A stretch of 64,000 nucleotides of DNA, from NCBI GenBank assembly GCA_038123275.1, contig JAYORG010000007.1, positions 7,842 to 71,841 of the forward strand. The letters are read 5' to 3'. Source of the DNA: CAJQHT01 sp038123275. GTDB taxonomy: Bacteria > Pseudomonadota > Alphaproteobacteria > Rickettsiales > UBA1997. The position numbers and the translations under genes are program-made. This document shows positions 44,367 through 52,684 of this stretch, piece by piece. How positions within the stretch are numbered: the stretch's first letter is position 1; each line of letters begins with the position of its first letter. The notes beneath the pieces are model-generated. The model was not told the origin of the DNA. It worked only from the letters and a program-made list of their open reading frames with translations, and did no database searches.

Positions 44367-45224
44367 ATGATTAAAGATATTTTAAAACAACAAGTTGCTT
44401 TTGAAGGTGCTGCTAATTTAGAAAAATTTCATGCAATTTTTACTAGCCTTTACAATATTAAATTATTTAAAAATGGCTTAGATTTAGTCTTAACAAAAAT
44501 GCAAGAGGGCGACCTTAAATTTGAAGTTAAAATAATTAAAGGTTGGGACACAAATGTTGGTTGTTATTTAACCGAGCAAAGCAAAGTTTTTAATAAGGTT
44601 AAAAACATGTTTTCTGACAAATTTAGACATAAAATTATCATCAGAAATTTATTAGTTAACGTTGTTGCTCACGAGATGGCACATGCTTTAGAAATTGAAG
44701 GTGGTATTGTCTTAAATAACAATTTTAGAAAAGCCATTGGTTTTGACATGAAAGACAGAAAACCAAGCAATGTTGCTCTTCAAGGCGAGATAAAAAGAGT
44801 AATGGTTGAAGATGTAAAATCTTATCCTCAACATCAAATTATTTCAGAATTATTTGCTCGTTATTTTGAACTATTAAGCCTTTCACGAGATGTAGAAATT
44901 AATGGCGCTTTTTTAACCTCAGAAGTAATGGATTTTTTTGCTAACACAACCAAGTGGCTTGATCAAATTTTTAATCCAAAAATTAAAAGTAAAATTGATT
45001 TGCAAATTGCTAATCACACTTCCAAAATGATCGCTAATAATGCTTTTAAAGTAGAGAAAAAATTTGCTCATAAAGTAGATTCTTTTTACAAGCAAACAGA
45101 TGAAAAAGGCAAAAAAACTTGGAGTGCAAATGTTAAATCCAATGCTCAATGGCAAAAATCTTACGAAGATCACAAAGGAGCAATAGAGCAAAATAGTAAT
45201 AAAAATATTGAAGATAAAACTTAA
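44367..45224 (+). CDS. Orphan zinc-metallopeptidase-like protein (HEMAH)
   Basis: 285 residues with no signal peptide. A hydrophobic helix leads into VVAHEMAHALEIEGG (HExxH at 102-106). About 55 residues later comes ISELFARYFELL, whose Glu at 161 could be the third zinc ligand as in gluzincins. This makes catalytic metal binding more believable than in the 33.3-kb protein. The C-terminal quarter is lysine-rich and polar. I do not recognise a named family. It sits between fur and thrB with 3-base gaps, so it is co-transcribed with them; why is not evident. Confidence 0.65.
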   Translation: MIKDILKQQVAFEGAANLEKFHAIFTSLYNIKLFKNGLDLVLTKMQEGDLKFEVKIIKGWDTNVGCYLTEQSKVFNKVKNMFSDKFRHKIIIRNLLVNVVAHEMAHALEIEGGIVLNNNFRKAIGFDMKDRKPSNVALQGEIKRVMVEDVKSYPQHQIISELFARYFELLSLSRDVEINGAFLTSEVMDFFANTTKWLDQIFNPKIKSKIDLQIANHTSKMIANNAFKVEKKFAHKVDSFYKQTDEKGKKTWSANVKSNAQWQKSYEDHKGAIEQNSNKNIEDKT

Positions 45225-45227
45225 AAA

Positions 45228-46196
45228 ATGGCAGTTCACACAAAATTAAACTTTGAAGATATTTCTAAATTTTTAGAAAATTACAATATTGGCAAATTAG
45301 TTTCTTTTAAAGAAATTATTGATGGTATTGATAATTCTAACTTTATTATCCAAACAGATTCAGACAAATTTATTCTAACAATTTTTGAAAGTAGAATTAA
45401 TAAAGATGAGTTGCCATTTTTTATCAATTTAAAAGACCATCTATCCAAACAAGATATTTGTTGTCCAAAACCAATCAAAAATAATTCTGGTTCCTTAATC
45501 AACAATATCAAAAACAAGCCTGCTTTAATTGTTACCTTCTTAAGCGGCGCCATGCTCAGGCCACAAGAAAACGGCCTTTACGCTAATATTACCACTAAAC
45601 ATTGCTTTGAAATTGGTAAAAATTTAGCATTTTTACATCTTGGTGTAAAAGATTTTAAAGAGACAAGACATAACGATCTAGGTATTGATGGTTGGGAAAA
45701 GCTCTTTAATAAAATGTCAGATAAAATTAAAGGCTATCAATTAGAGTTAAGTGTTGAAATTAAGAATTATCTAAAATTTCTAGAAAGCAACTGGCAACGC
45801 AATTTTGAAAGTGGAGTTGTGCATGTAGATTTATTTCCAGACAATGTTTTCTTCAACGAAAATAATGAAGTTAGCGGTGTAATAGATTTTTACTTTGCCG
45901 CCACCGATCTATTCATTTACGACTTAGCAATTATCATTAATGCTTGGGCTTTTGACGAAAATAACAAATTTAACGAGGAAAAATTTGAACAAATTATCAA
46001 AGGATACGAAACCATTAAACCAATCAAAAAAGAAGAAAAACAATTCCTAAATATCGCCTTAATGGGTGCCTCAATGCGCTTTCTACTAACCAGACTTTAC
46101 GATGCATTTAACACACCAAAAGATTCACTAGTCACTATCAAAGACCCAAAAGAATATCTAGAAAAAATCCGCTTCTTTTTTAGCAGAATTAATTAA
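45228..46196 (+). CDS. thrB: Homoserine kinase, ThrB type II (APH fold)
   Basis: Phosphorylates homoserine in threonine synthesis. The 322 residues resemble the alphaproteobacterial aminoglycoside-phosphotransferase-like ThrB: MAVHTKLNFEDISKFLENY at the start, IDGIDNSNFII, CPKPIKNNSG, catalytic loop VVHVDLFPDNVFF, metal-binding VIDFYFAATDLFIYDLAI and MGASMRFLLTRLYD. Full length. No thrA or thrC in the window. The 558-bp gap that follows holds a REP-like repeat and a toxin remnant. Confidence 0.92.
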   Translation: MAVHTKLNFEDISKFLENYNIGKLVSFKEIIDGIDNSNFIIQTDSDKFILTIFESRINKDELPFFINLKDHLSKQDICCPKPIKNNSGSLINNIKNKPALIVTFLSGAMLRPQENGLYANITTKHCFEIGKNLAFLHLGVKDFKETRHNDLGIDGWEKLFNKMSDKIKGYQLELSVEIKNYLKFLESNWQRNFESGVVHVDLFPDNVFFNENNEVSGVIDFYFAATDLFIYDLAIIINAWAFDENNKFNEEKFEQIIKGYETIKPIKKEEKQFLNIALMGASMRFLLTRLYDAFNTPKDSLVTIKDPKEYLEKIRFFFSRIN

Positions 46197-46288
46197 AAAA
46201 TAACCTGTACTTATTTTAAAATTATCACCTAAACTAGATAATTACCACCATTTACCTATTTTTCCAGTGCACCAAACTTCCTTCTACC

Positions 46289-46362
46289 TGTCATGCTGAA
46301 CTTAGAGAATCTCGAGCTGCTTTTTGCAGCTATAGAGTCTCTTACATGAAGTATCTCACCCC
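46289..46362. repeat. REP-like dispersed repeat, copy 2
   Basis: TGTCATGCTGAACTTAGAGA at the left and ACATGAAGTATCTCACC at the right, with an internal hairpin (GAGCTGC / GCAGCTATAG). Related to the copies at 8824 and 58323. It occupies the otherwise non-coding 46.2-46.75 kb gap. Confidence 0.6.
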
Positions 46363-46621
46363 ACAAAACGTCAATAAATTAAACTCAACCCATACTTTCT
46401 CATTAATAACATATTAACCAAAAACAAAACATTACAGTAGCTATTAAGTGTAATATTCATGCCAATTAATTTAAATTTATTGTCATTGCCCACAGGGCAA
46501 TATCAACTAAATAACTTAAAAAAACAAATTTAAGCACATTCCTAAAGAATATTAAATATACTAAAAGCAATTAAATACAAATTAAGATAATACTAAATTT
46601 TCTTAAACATGTTTAATATTA

Positions 46622-46657
46622 TTAAACAAATAAATCACCATGTGTTCCTGTATCTTT
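46622..46657 (-). pseudogene. C-terminal remnant of a YafQ/RelE-type toxin
   Basis: Minus strand reads KDTGTHGDLFV then a stop, the typical end of YafQ-type mRNA interferases (xTGTHSDLF). The underlying DNA (AAATAAATCACCATGTGTTC) closely matches 52069-52096 in the decayed toxin at 52.1 kb. In-frame sequence upstream is soon stopped. The remaining gap 46363-46754 shows nothing else I can name. Confidence 0.5.
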
Positions 46658-46754
46658 TATTGCATGTCCTATTTCTTCTACTCATATATTTGAAATTATA
46701 ATCTTGTAATTTAACCGTCACATTATTAATATTGACTATTAATTATGTAAAATA

Positions 46755-47189
46755 TTGAGATCAAATATGCCTAAGACAAAAGAAAATTTAGCAAAGATGG
46801 TGGAGGATTATTTGATAGAACATGCCTATAATGATGGTGCTTATACTTTAAAGAAAGGTCTTACAACACAAACTAAAAAAATAATTAATAAAGAATGGGC
46901 AGCCTTCTTAGAAAAAAATAGTTTTTCGCAAACCCAGAAAGATGAAATTATGGATTCTACTGCAAGAATGGTTGCTTATTACTTTCTTCTTAATACAAGA
47001 GGCCAGTTCTTTGAACAGAAAAAACAAAATATATCTAATTTAAAAGAGAATACGGGTGTTTTTTTTTATTGGTCATATCAATCCAGGCTTTGTTTTGTTG
47101 ACTGTAGTTACTTTAACATCACCTTTATTTCCTCCTTTGTTTTTAGCGCCTATAGGGTTTGGAATAGGTATGATTATGGTAGGAATTAA
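46755..47189 (+). CDS. N-terminal part of a frameshifted leucine-rich-repeat protein
   Basis: The first approximately 101 residues (KTKENLAKMVEDYLIEHAYNDG..., helical and soluble) appear genuine. After NLKENTGVFF the frame crosses a T9 tract (47059-47067) and degenerates. A one-base shift there enters the next fragment, which continues with a hydrophobic hairpin. The start at 46755 gives MRSNM; the Met at 46767 is an alternative. No known domain is seen in this part. Confidence 0.55.
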   Translation: MRSNMPKTKENLAKMVEDYLIEHAYNDGAYTLKKGLTTQTKKIINKEWAAFLEKNSFSQTQKDEIMDSTARMVAYYFLLNTRGQFFEQKKQNISNLKENTGVFFYWSYQSRLCFVDCSYFNITFISSFVFSAYRVWNRYDYGRN

Positions 47190-49164
47190 CGAACGTGTCA
47201 GCAGAAGATATAAAAAAGGTATAAAATCAAGTTTTGTTAGTAGGCAGAATGAAGCTCAAAGAGATTTATCAGGTCTATTAAGCAACATTCTTTTAACGGT
47301 TCAAGGTTTAGACTCACAAGAAAGGACAAATTTATTAGGAAAGCTAAGAGATGTTATTAAATATGAATCTAAAGAAATAAAAGACGGTCAAAAAAGATCT
47401 AGAGCAAATTTACACATAATAGGAAGAAAAATAGATATTAATCAATCTAAAGAGCTAGGAAAGATTATAAAATCCATAAAAACAGATTTTAGGAATCCTA
47501 TTAAAATAGTTTTAGCTGCAAATCAAATTAGCGATAAAGGTCTTGAAACTTTTATGGAGTCATTAAAAAATAAGAAAAACTTATTTGAGTTACACTTCAA
47601 CAGTAATCGTTTAAATAAAAGGCAATTAAATTTTTTAATAGAGTGTTTAAGAGATAATGTAAATATCGTTAATTTAGAATTAAATAATGTTAACGTTACA
47701 GACCAACAAAGAGATGATATTAGAGATGCATTAAAGAAGTCTTCGGCAATAAGAGATATTCTTGATAATATCATACCAAGGAGAAAAATAAAGATAAATG
47801 CCATAAAAGCAATAACCAACTTTTTAGCTCGGAATAAAAATATTGATAATATTTCTTTATTTCACTTACTAGTACCATTCTTAGTAGAAGATATTAATTT
47901 GTTTGAGAGCAAAGAAACAATTAATAGAAGCCTTGCCAAAAGCACAAGGGAGTTCTTAAATGATTTAAGTCCACAAGATGTAAAGATACTTAATCAGCAC
48001 ATTATTGCATTAGCCAGTAAATATCCTGTAAGAGAACCATTAACTTTGCAAGAAATAATAGAAAATCAGCTACAATGCTCAAGACCAATGAAATTTGCAA
48101 AACCTAATTCAAGAAGATTTAGTAACAAAGATTCTAAACAACCAAGTTCTAGTCGTATTATTAAACTATATTTTAATAATAATAAAATGTTTAAAGAACT
48201 TAAGAAATTACCAATGATGTGTCATTGGAATAATTGGAGATGGAAAAGTAATGATCAATATGTAAAAATTTCTCTAACAAGCAAAAAAGATGCTGATATA
48301 AAATTAGAAATGAAGGAATCTAATTTGAAGCGTTTTTTGGATGAAATTGGTATTTATACAAAAGATAATAATCCCTTCAAACAGCTTAATGAGGAGCGTG
48401 AGCAATATGAGCATGCTACTCAAGAAATTACAGTTGATAGTAAAGCTGCAACAATACCATTATTTAAAGAAAAATCATTATCTTTGCAAAAAAGAATAGA
48501 AAGTCAATTACAATGCTCTGGGTCAATGAAATTTGATGGATCAGAATCTAAAAAGAAAAATAAAACTGTTACACTATATTTTAGTGACGATAATAATTTT
48601 CAGATGATTCGCCGTAAACTTGATGCTCAAGGCAGTAAAATAGCAGATGTTGAAACCTTAGAATCAAAAGAATCAAATTCTACACATAAAATAATAATTA
48701 AAGCATCAGATTTAAAAGATTTTCTAGATATATTAGGTGTTAATTCAAGATATGTTAATCCTTTTAAACAGCTTCAAAAAGAGCGTAGAGAAAATAAGTT
48801 AGGAGAAGAGATAGAAAAGAAAGGAAATAGGAAAAATAAAAACAATAGAAAAATTTTACCTTTACCTCCTTCTTCATCTGAATTAGGCTTTCAAAAAGCA
48901 GAACCTGATTTATACGAAAATGCAAGTGATATTTCAACAAATAGTGTTCTAGAGGAAGAAGAAAAAGATATAAAATCTAAGCCTAAAGATTTATCTGAAA
49001 TTAACTTAGATCTAAAAGAAGAATTTCTGGATTTAAACAAAAGTAGTACACAGAAGAGTTCAACAAGTATTATTTCACAGGAATCTATTCCTAAAGCTAT
49101 AGTTGCACATCCAAAAGGTTCTAAGGCACAGGACAGCAAAGTTTTGGATCATAAGAAGCGTTAG
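47056..49164 (+). CDS. Main part of the LRR protein: membrane hairpin, leucine-rich repeats, duplicated C-terminal domain
   Basis: About 700 residues, with a GTG start at the T9 tract or, more likely, reached by frameshift from the upstream piece. Residues 8-44 form a hydrophobic hairpin (PGFVLLTVVTLTSPLFPPLF). Residues about 147-230 are ribonuclease-inhibitor-type leucine-rich repeats (IVLAANQISDKGLETFMESL, LHFNSNRLNKRQLNFLIECL, LELNNVNVTDQQRDDIRDAL). A domain of about 115 residues then occurs twice (starting IENQLQCSRPMKF and IESQLQCSGSMKF, both ending NPFKQL plus an E/R-rich stretch). The last 100 residues are charged and disordered. RNI-type repeats are mostly eukaryotic or found in effectors of intracellular bacteria; a host-directed role is inference. 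Confidence 0.7.
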   Translation: MFFFIGHINPGFVLLTVVTLTSPLFPPLFLAPIGFGIGMIMVGINERVSRRYKKGIKSSFVSRQNEAQRDLSGLLSNILLTVQGLDSQERTNLLGKLRDVIKYESKEIKDGQKRSRANLHIIGRKIDINQSKELGKIIKSIKTDFRNPIKIVLAANQISDKGLETFMESLKNKKNLFELHFNSNRLNKRQLNFLIECLRDNVNIVNLELNNVNVTDQQRDDIRDALKKSSAIRDILDNIIPRRKIKINAIKAITNFLARNKNIDNISLFHLLVPFLVEDINLFESKETINRSLAKSTREFLNDLSPQDVKILNQHIIALASKYPVREPLTLQEIIENQLQCSRPMKFAKPNSRRFSNKDSKQPSSSRIIKLYFNNNKMFKELKKLPMMCHWNNWRWKSNDQYVKISLTSKKDADIKLEMKESNLKRFLDEIGIYTKDNNPFKQLNEEREQYEHATQEITVDSKAATIPLFKEKSLSLQKRIESQLQCSGSMKFDGSESKKKNKTVTLYFSDDNNFQMIRRKLDAQGSKIADVETLESKESNSTHKIIIKASDLKDFLDILGVNSRYVNPFKQLQKERRENKLGEEIEKKGNRKNKNNRKILPLPPSSSELGFQKAEPDLYENASDISTNSVLEEEEKDIKSKPKDLSEINLDLKEEFLDLNKSSTQKSSTSIISQESIPKAIVAHPKGSKAQDSKVLDHKKR

Positions 49165-49183
49165 GATTTATTAACATAAAGTT

Positions 49184-49402
49184 AATAAAGGGGTAGGTTC
49201 ATTTTCCTAGGTGCTAACATTTTACTCTTTAAACGCCAATTCGGGATAAGAAAAACACCATATTTTCCTCCTAAAATGTGTTTTTTAGGCAAAAAATAAC
49301 CGTTTATTTATTAGTGATAAAAACTTTAGATAAATCTAATATAGCAAAATTATTTGGCTGGTAATTTTAGCACTTAGGAAAATAAACCTCTTCACTTTAT
49401 AT
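49184..49402 (+). mobile_element. MITE-like element, copy 1
   Basis: Bounded by imperfect terminal inverted repeats of about 35 bp: left AATAAAGGGGTAGGTTCATT then TTCCTAGGTGCTAA, right TTAGCACTTAGGAAAATAAA then CCTCTTCACTTTAT. Inside are AACGCCAATTCGGGATAAG and a 70-bp block beginning GTGATAAAAACTTTAGATAA that is almost identical in copy 2 at 52.7 kb. No ORF. It fills the gap between two convergent genes. Confidence 0.8.
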
Positions 49403-49403
49403 C

Positions 49404-50015
49404 TTAGTAGGATTGGGATCCTTGTTTATTATTACTATTGAGGGTTATTTGCTTCACATCCCTTGAATTAACCAAGACTGAAGGAGTTGATTGCAGAGTA
49501 ACTTGTGTATTATTATTTAGATATTTTTCTTTTAAATATGTATTAGTCATTTCCTTAAAATATTGAGCAATATCATTGCTTAATTGATTGTCATTTAGGT
49601 CAGCGCCTTGTTTTCTTAAAAGATCAAAAAAACTATCAGGAACATCCCTCATGGTGCAATATTGCGATAATGCTTCTAAATTATCAACATGTTGCTTTAT
49701 TTGACTAAGTGATGGTATTTTAAGTGCTTGTATTTTCTTAGAAAAAACTTCTCTTTCATCATTAATTGCTGAATTAATCCAAGAAATAGACAGCTTAAAC
49801 CTACCTTGATCCTTTTGGTTATGACTCCAATTATTGATAATTTGATCAATACAATATGGTTTAATTTTTTGATTAATAAGTGGGTCTAGAATCATTATTT
49901 TAAGATATTCAACAATATTTTCTCCTTCTTTTGATGTAATATTTTGTTTTGTATCAGAAATTTGAGTTTTTTGTTCTTTACCAGGGGTTGAAGCTTCTTC
50001 TTGAGCAGAACGCAT
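49404..50015 (-). CDS. Hypothetical protein, second gene of an orphan pair
   Basis: 203 residues, soluble and mostly helical (SLSQIKQHVDNLEALSQYC, LSNDIAQYFKEMTNTYLKEKYL), with polar Q/N/S-rich ends. No domain recognised. Starts 23 bases after the 608-residue gene stops, so they are probably one operon. The stop lies right at the edge of MITE copy 1, and the pair is enclosed by MITE copies 1 and 2. Confidence 0.6.
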   Translation of the reverse strand: MRSAQEEASTPGKEQKTQISDTKQNITSKEGENIVEYLKIMILDPLINQKIKPYCIDQIINNWSHNQKDQGRFKLSISWINSAINDEREVFSKKIQALKIPSLSQIKQHVDNLEALSQYCTMRDVPDSFFDLLRKQGADLNDNQLSNDIAQYFKEMTNTYLKEKYLNNNTQVTLQSTPSVLVNSRDVKQITLNSNNKQGSQSY

Positions 50016-50038
50016 AATTTTTAGTTTGAATATTAATA

Positions 50039-51865
50039 TTATCTTGAGCTATTTTGATTATTCTGGTTGGTAGATGATTTGTCAACAACTTTAGGTGAAT
50101 TTAGTGATGGCATTGGAATATCTAGGTTAAGTGGAATATCATTATTGCTATCATTACTAGTATTAATGCCAAATTCTTTTTTTCCTTCTTTTTTTCCTTC
50201 TTTTGAAGAATTCATACAAAATCGGTTATTTTCAGTATCAAGAACTACATATTTTAATAGCTGATTTTTTAAATGTTCTAAAATTTGGGCATCAGATGGA
50301 TTTTTTTGCTTCATTGTTTTAGCAATATCAGTTTTCCAGCCATAATCTACTGCTTTAGCTACTTCTTCTTTTTCATCCTCTTTATGTTCTTTAACTGTTT
50401 GCCAATTTTCTAGAATTGAATTAGTTAAGAACCCATCAATTATCATATTTTTTGTTTGAGGATCTAAAAACAACAGACCATCAAAGGCATTAAATATCAA
50501 TACAATATGTCTAGATACTACCTGGTATAGTATGTCTAAATTATTATCTCTTGGTATAGAACCTTTTTTATATGGTGATTTGCTCTTTTGTTTTTTATCA
50601 AACGCAGCTTTTGTTTCTTCTTCATTTACTTTTGGATGCCAAAATAAACCGCATACTTTATCAACTATAAACTGATATTTGGTTATTAATAAAAGGTCAT
50701 CTAATGACTTTCTCTTATTTGACACTGAGATTTCATAATCTGTATATGATTGAATTAATTCTTTCTCAATATTCCAATGTTTTTTTAATAAACTTAAAAC
50801 GGAGACATCTTTTAGAACTTCCATTACTCTTGATTTTCTTAATAAGATAGCCTCTTTTGATTCTGGTTTTGATTTTGATTCTAAACTGCGCAAACACCTT
50901 ATTTCATGAATATTTTTAAGTAAGTCACTTAAATATCGTAATTTATTTTTATGGTGACCTTCATTGGAAGTGTGAGGATTTTTAGGCATTCTTTCTTTTG
51001 GAAAACTGGCATATAACATTCTATTGGTGTCTACCATGCAAGCGTCTATTATGTTTACTACTGCTGGGGTATATAATGATAGATTCCATCTTTTTATTGC
51101 TTCCCTGGTATTGGCAATAGACTTTTCTCCAACTACATTAAATACTACTGCTCTTGAGGCGTCAGATTTCTGATCATCTTTATTTTCTTCATAGTCATTA
51201 CATGCTCTTAAATTACTAGTAATATCTTTTCTTGTATCTCTTAGAATTAATTTATCTTCAATCTCTGCTTGATTCTTTGTAATAATTTCTGTAATTTGAC
51301 TTGTTAAGTTCTTACTAATTGAAAGTTGTTTGAATTTTTCTAAAAGTAGTGTACTTGCTTCTTTTATGGTCCTACCTTCAATTGCAGAATAGATTAATTC
51401 TTCAAAGAGTGTATAGGCTGAGACATGCTCACCTTGTTTTCCTATGCCAGTTGTCGCTCTATTTGCCCGTGAAGCATAGTCTGCTTTTGCATCTTCAATA
51501 GTAAGTTTTGGCTTAGCTTTAGTTGTACTGCGAAGCACCCTGTTACGAGTTCTAAGTGGGCTATCTTTAGAACGATATGCATCTTTTCGTTTTGGCCTTT
51601 TTTTAGGGGTTATTGTTTCTTCTGTAAGCTCAGAAGATAATCTCTCTTGGGCTTTTTTTAAAAAATTGGCACGAGTTTTAGGTTTGTATTTACTCAGTAT
51701 CCTTAACATTATCTCTGAATCTTCTGGGGACATTTCATCATTTGTATTAAAGCTATCTTTTAATGAGATATCATCTATTGTAGAATTATTTATCTTTCTT
51801 TTTTTTCTTGGGCTGTTGTCATTTTTACTATCACTACCGCCGCTGCTGTTATTTTTTCCCCTCAT
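50039..51865 (-). CDS. Orphan 608-residue protein with two nuclear-localisation-like basic patches
   Basis: Residues 1-110 are disordered and contain PRKKRK (19-24) and PKKRPKRK (87-94), both fitting the SV40-type NLS pattern. The middle (about 125-520) is helical and probably folded (TGIGKQGEHVSAYTLFEELIYSAIEGR, then WNLSLYTPAVVNIIDACMVDTNR). The last 60 residues are S/N/P-rich, with an EGKKEGKKEFG duplication coded by a short purine repeat. No signal peptide and no recognised catalytic motif. Composition and NLS-like patches would suit a host-nucleus-directed effector, but basic patches are common in AT-rich genomes. Confidence 0.65.
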   Translation of the reverse strand: MRGKNNSSGGSDSKNDNSPRKKRKINNSTIDDISLKDSFNTNDEMSPEDSEIMLRILSKYKPKTRANFLKKAQERLSSELTEETITPKKRPKRKDAYRSKDSPLRTRNRVLRSTTKAKPKLTIEDAKADYASRANRATTGIGKQGEHVSAYTLFEELIYSAIEGRTIKEASTLLLEKFKQLSISKNLTSQITEIITKNQAEIEDKLILRDTRKDITSNLRACNDYEENKDDQKSDASRAVVFNVVGEKSIANTREAIKRWNLSLYTPAVVNIIDACMVDTNRMLYASFPKERMPKNPHTSNEGHHKNKLRYLSDLLKNIHEIRCLRSLESKSKPESKEAILLRKSRVMEVLKDVSVLSLLKKHWNIEKELIQSYTDYEISVSNKRKSLDDLLLITKYQFIVDKVCGLFWHPKVNEEETKAAFDKKQKSKSPYKKGSIPRDNNLDILYQVVSRHIVLIFNAFDGLLFLDPQTKNMIIDGFLTNSILENWQTVKEHKEDEKEEVAKAVDYGWKTDIAKTMKQKNPSDAQILEHLKNQLLKYVVLDTENNRFCMNSSKEGKKEGKKEFGINTSNDSNNDIPLNLDIPMPSLNSPKVVDKSSTNQNNQNSSR

Positions 51866-51984
51866 TGGTCAGTATTTGAGTTAGAATAAATAAAAATTTT
51901 ATATCAAGAAATAATATAGTAACTCTTGATAAGTACCATTATAAACTAATTAGTAGTTTATGTCAAATTAAAGTAAATAAGTTG

Positions 51985-52008
51985 AATAAAGGGGTTATAT
52001 GTTCAAGG
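51985..52008 (+). repeat. Solo terminal sequence of a mobile element
   Basis: AATAAAGGGGTTATATGTTC followed by AAGG matches AATAAAGGGGTTGTATGTTC at 63945 in all but one position, and resembles the outer end of the MITE copies. No partner end is visible nearby. The gap 51866-52060 contains no gene. Confidence 0.5.
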
Positions 52009-52060
52009 TTTGTAAAGGTCAGGTTCAAGTTCATTCTTCAATCTTCAAAATAGTTTTTAA

Positions 52061-52335
52061 TTACTTATTAAATAAATCACTATGCGTCCCTGTAGCAAAT
52101 AATATCAAACTATCTCCATCTAATTGATAAATTAAAAGCCAATCCGGCTCAATATGACATTCTCTTAAATTTTTAAATTACCCTTTAAAAGATGATCTTT
52201 ACATTTTTTAGGAAGCTCAATTTCATTTTGTAATAAATTTACAATCTTATGTAATTTATCTAAATCTAATTTTCTTTTACGCGCTCTTTTGAGATGCTTT
52301 TTAAAAGAAGTGGTGATTTCTATTATTAAAGCCAT
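52061..52335 (-). pseudogene. yafQ: YafQ/RelE-type mRNA interferase toxin, frameshifted
   Basis: Reads MALIIEITTSFKKHLKRARKR...LPKKCKDHLLKGNLK. A one-base deletion in an A5 run of the coding strand (plus strand 52170-52174) then causes a stop. With one A restored, the frame continues NLRECHIEPDWLLIYQLDGD and SLILFATGTHSDLFNK with the typical YafQ ending. About 91 residues in all, normal for the family, including the H-E-P-D-W segment. The start is 17 bases after the antitoxin stop. As written the toxin is inactive. Confidence 0.75.
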
Positions 52336-52351
52336 TAATGATTCTAGGTTT

Positions 52352-52606
52352 TTATTTGGTGTCGTCTAATATTTCCTGAAAATTATTATATTTTTTTAGT
52401 TTATTACTTTTCTTATCTTTAATTGCCTGAGCAATCATCTTTTTTGTTGTAGAATTTAAATCCCCACTAACTTTAGTATGAGACATTTTTTCTTTAACTG
52501 CATCAACAATGAATTTTCTAATAGAAAAGTCATTTAAAGCTGAAAGTACCTTAACAGATTTATACAAATCTTCAGGAAAATCGACGCTTATTTTTTTAAC
52601 GGTCAT
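52352..52606 (-). CDS. Ribbon-helix-helix antitoxin (RelB/DinJ-like)
   Basis: 84 residues. The N-terminus TVKKISVDFPEDLYKSVKVLSALNDFSIRKFIVDAV is a ribbon-helix-helix DNA-binding fold. The C-terminal part is lysine-rich and would wrap around the toxin (YNNFQEILDDTK). It precedes the broken YafQ-type toxin in the usual antitoxin-first order. It remains open although its toxin is dead, so it may persist as a free repressor or as an anti-addiction relic. Confidence 0.8.
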   Translation of the reverse strand: MTVKKISVDFPEDLYKSVKVLSALNDFSIRKFIVDAVKEKMSHTKVSGDLNSTTKKMIAQAIKDKKSNKLKKYNNFQEILDDTK

Positions 52607-52632
52607 TTTTACTCCTATATAAAATAATAAAT

Positions 52633-52660
52633 ATTATAATATATATTTATATATAAGTAA
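52633..52660 (-). promoter_or_regulatory. Probable promoter of the antitoxin-toxin pair
   Basis: On the minus strand: TTACTT (52660-52655), a 16-base spacer and TATAAT (52638-52633), about 27 bases upstream of the antitoxin ATG. The surrounding AT stretch is symmetric (ATATATTTATATAT), as expected for an autoregulatory operator. Confidence 0.55.
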
Positions 52661-52684
52661 AGAATAAAAATAAGAGGGGAAGTG

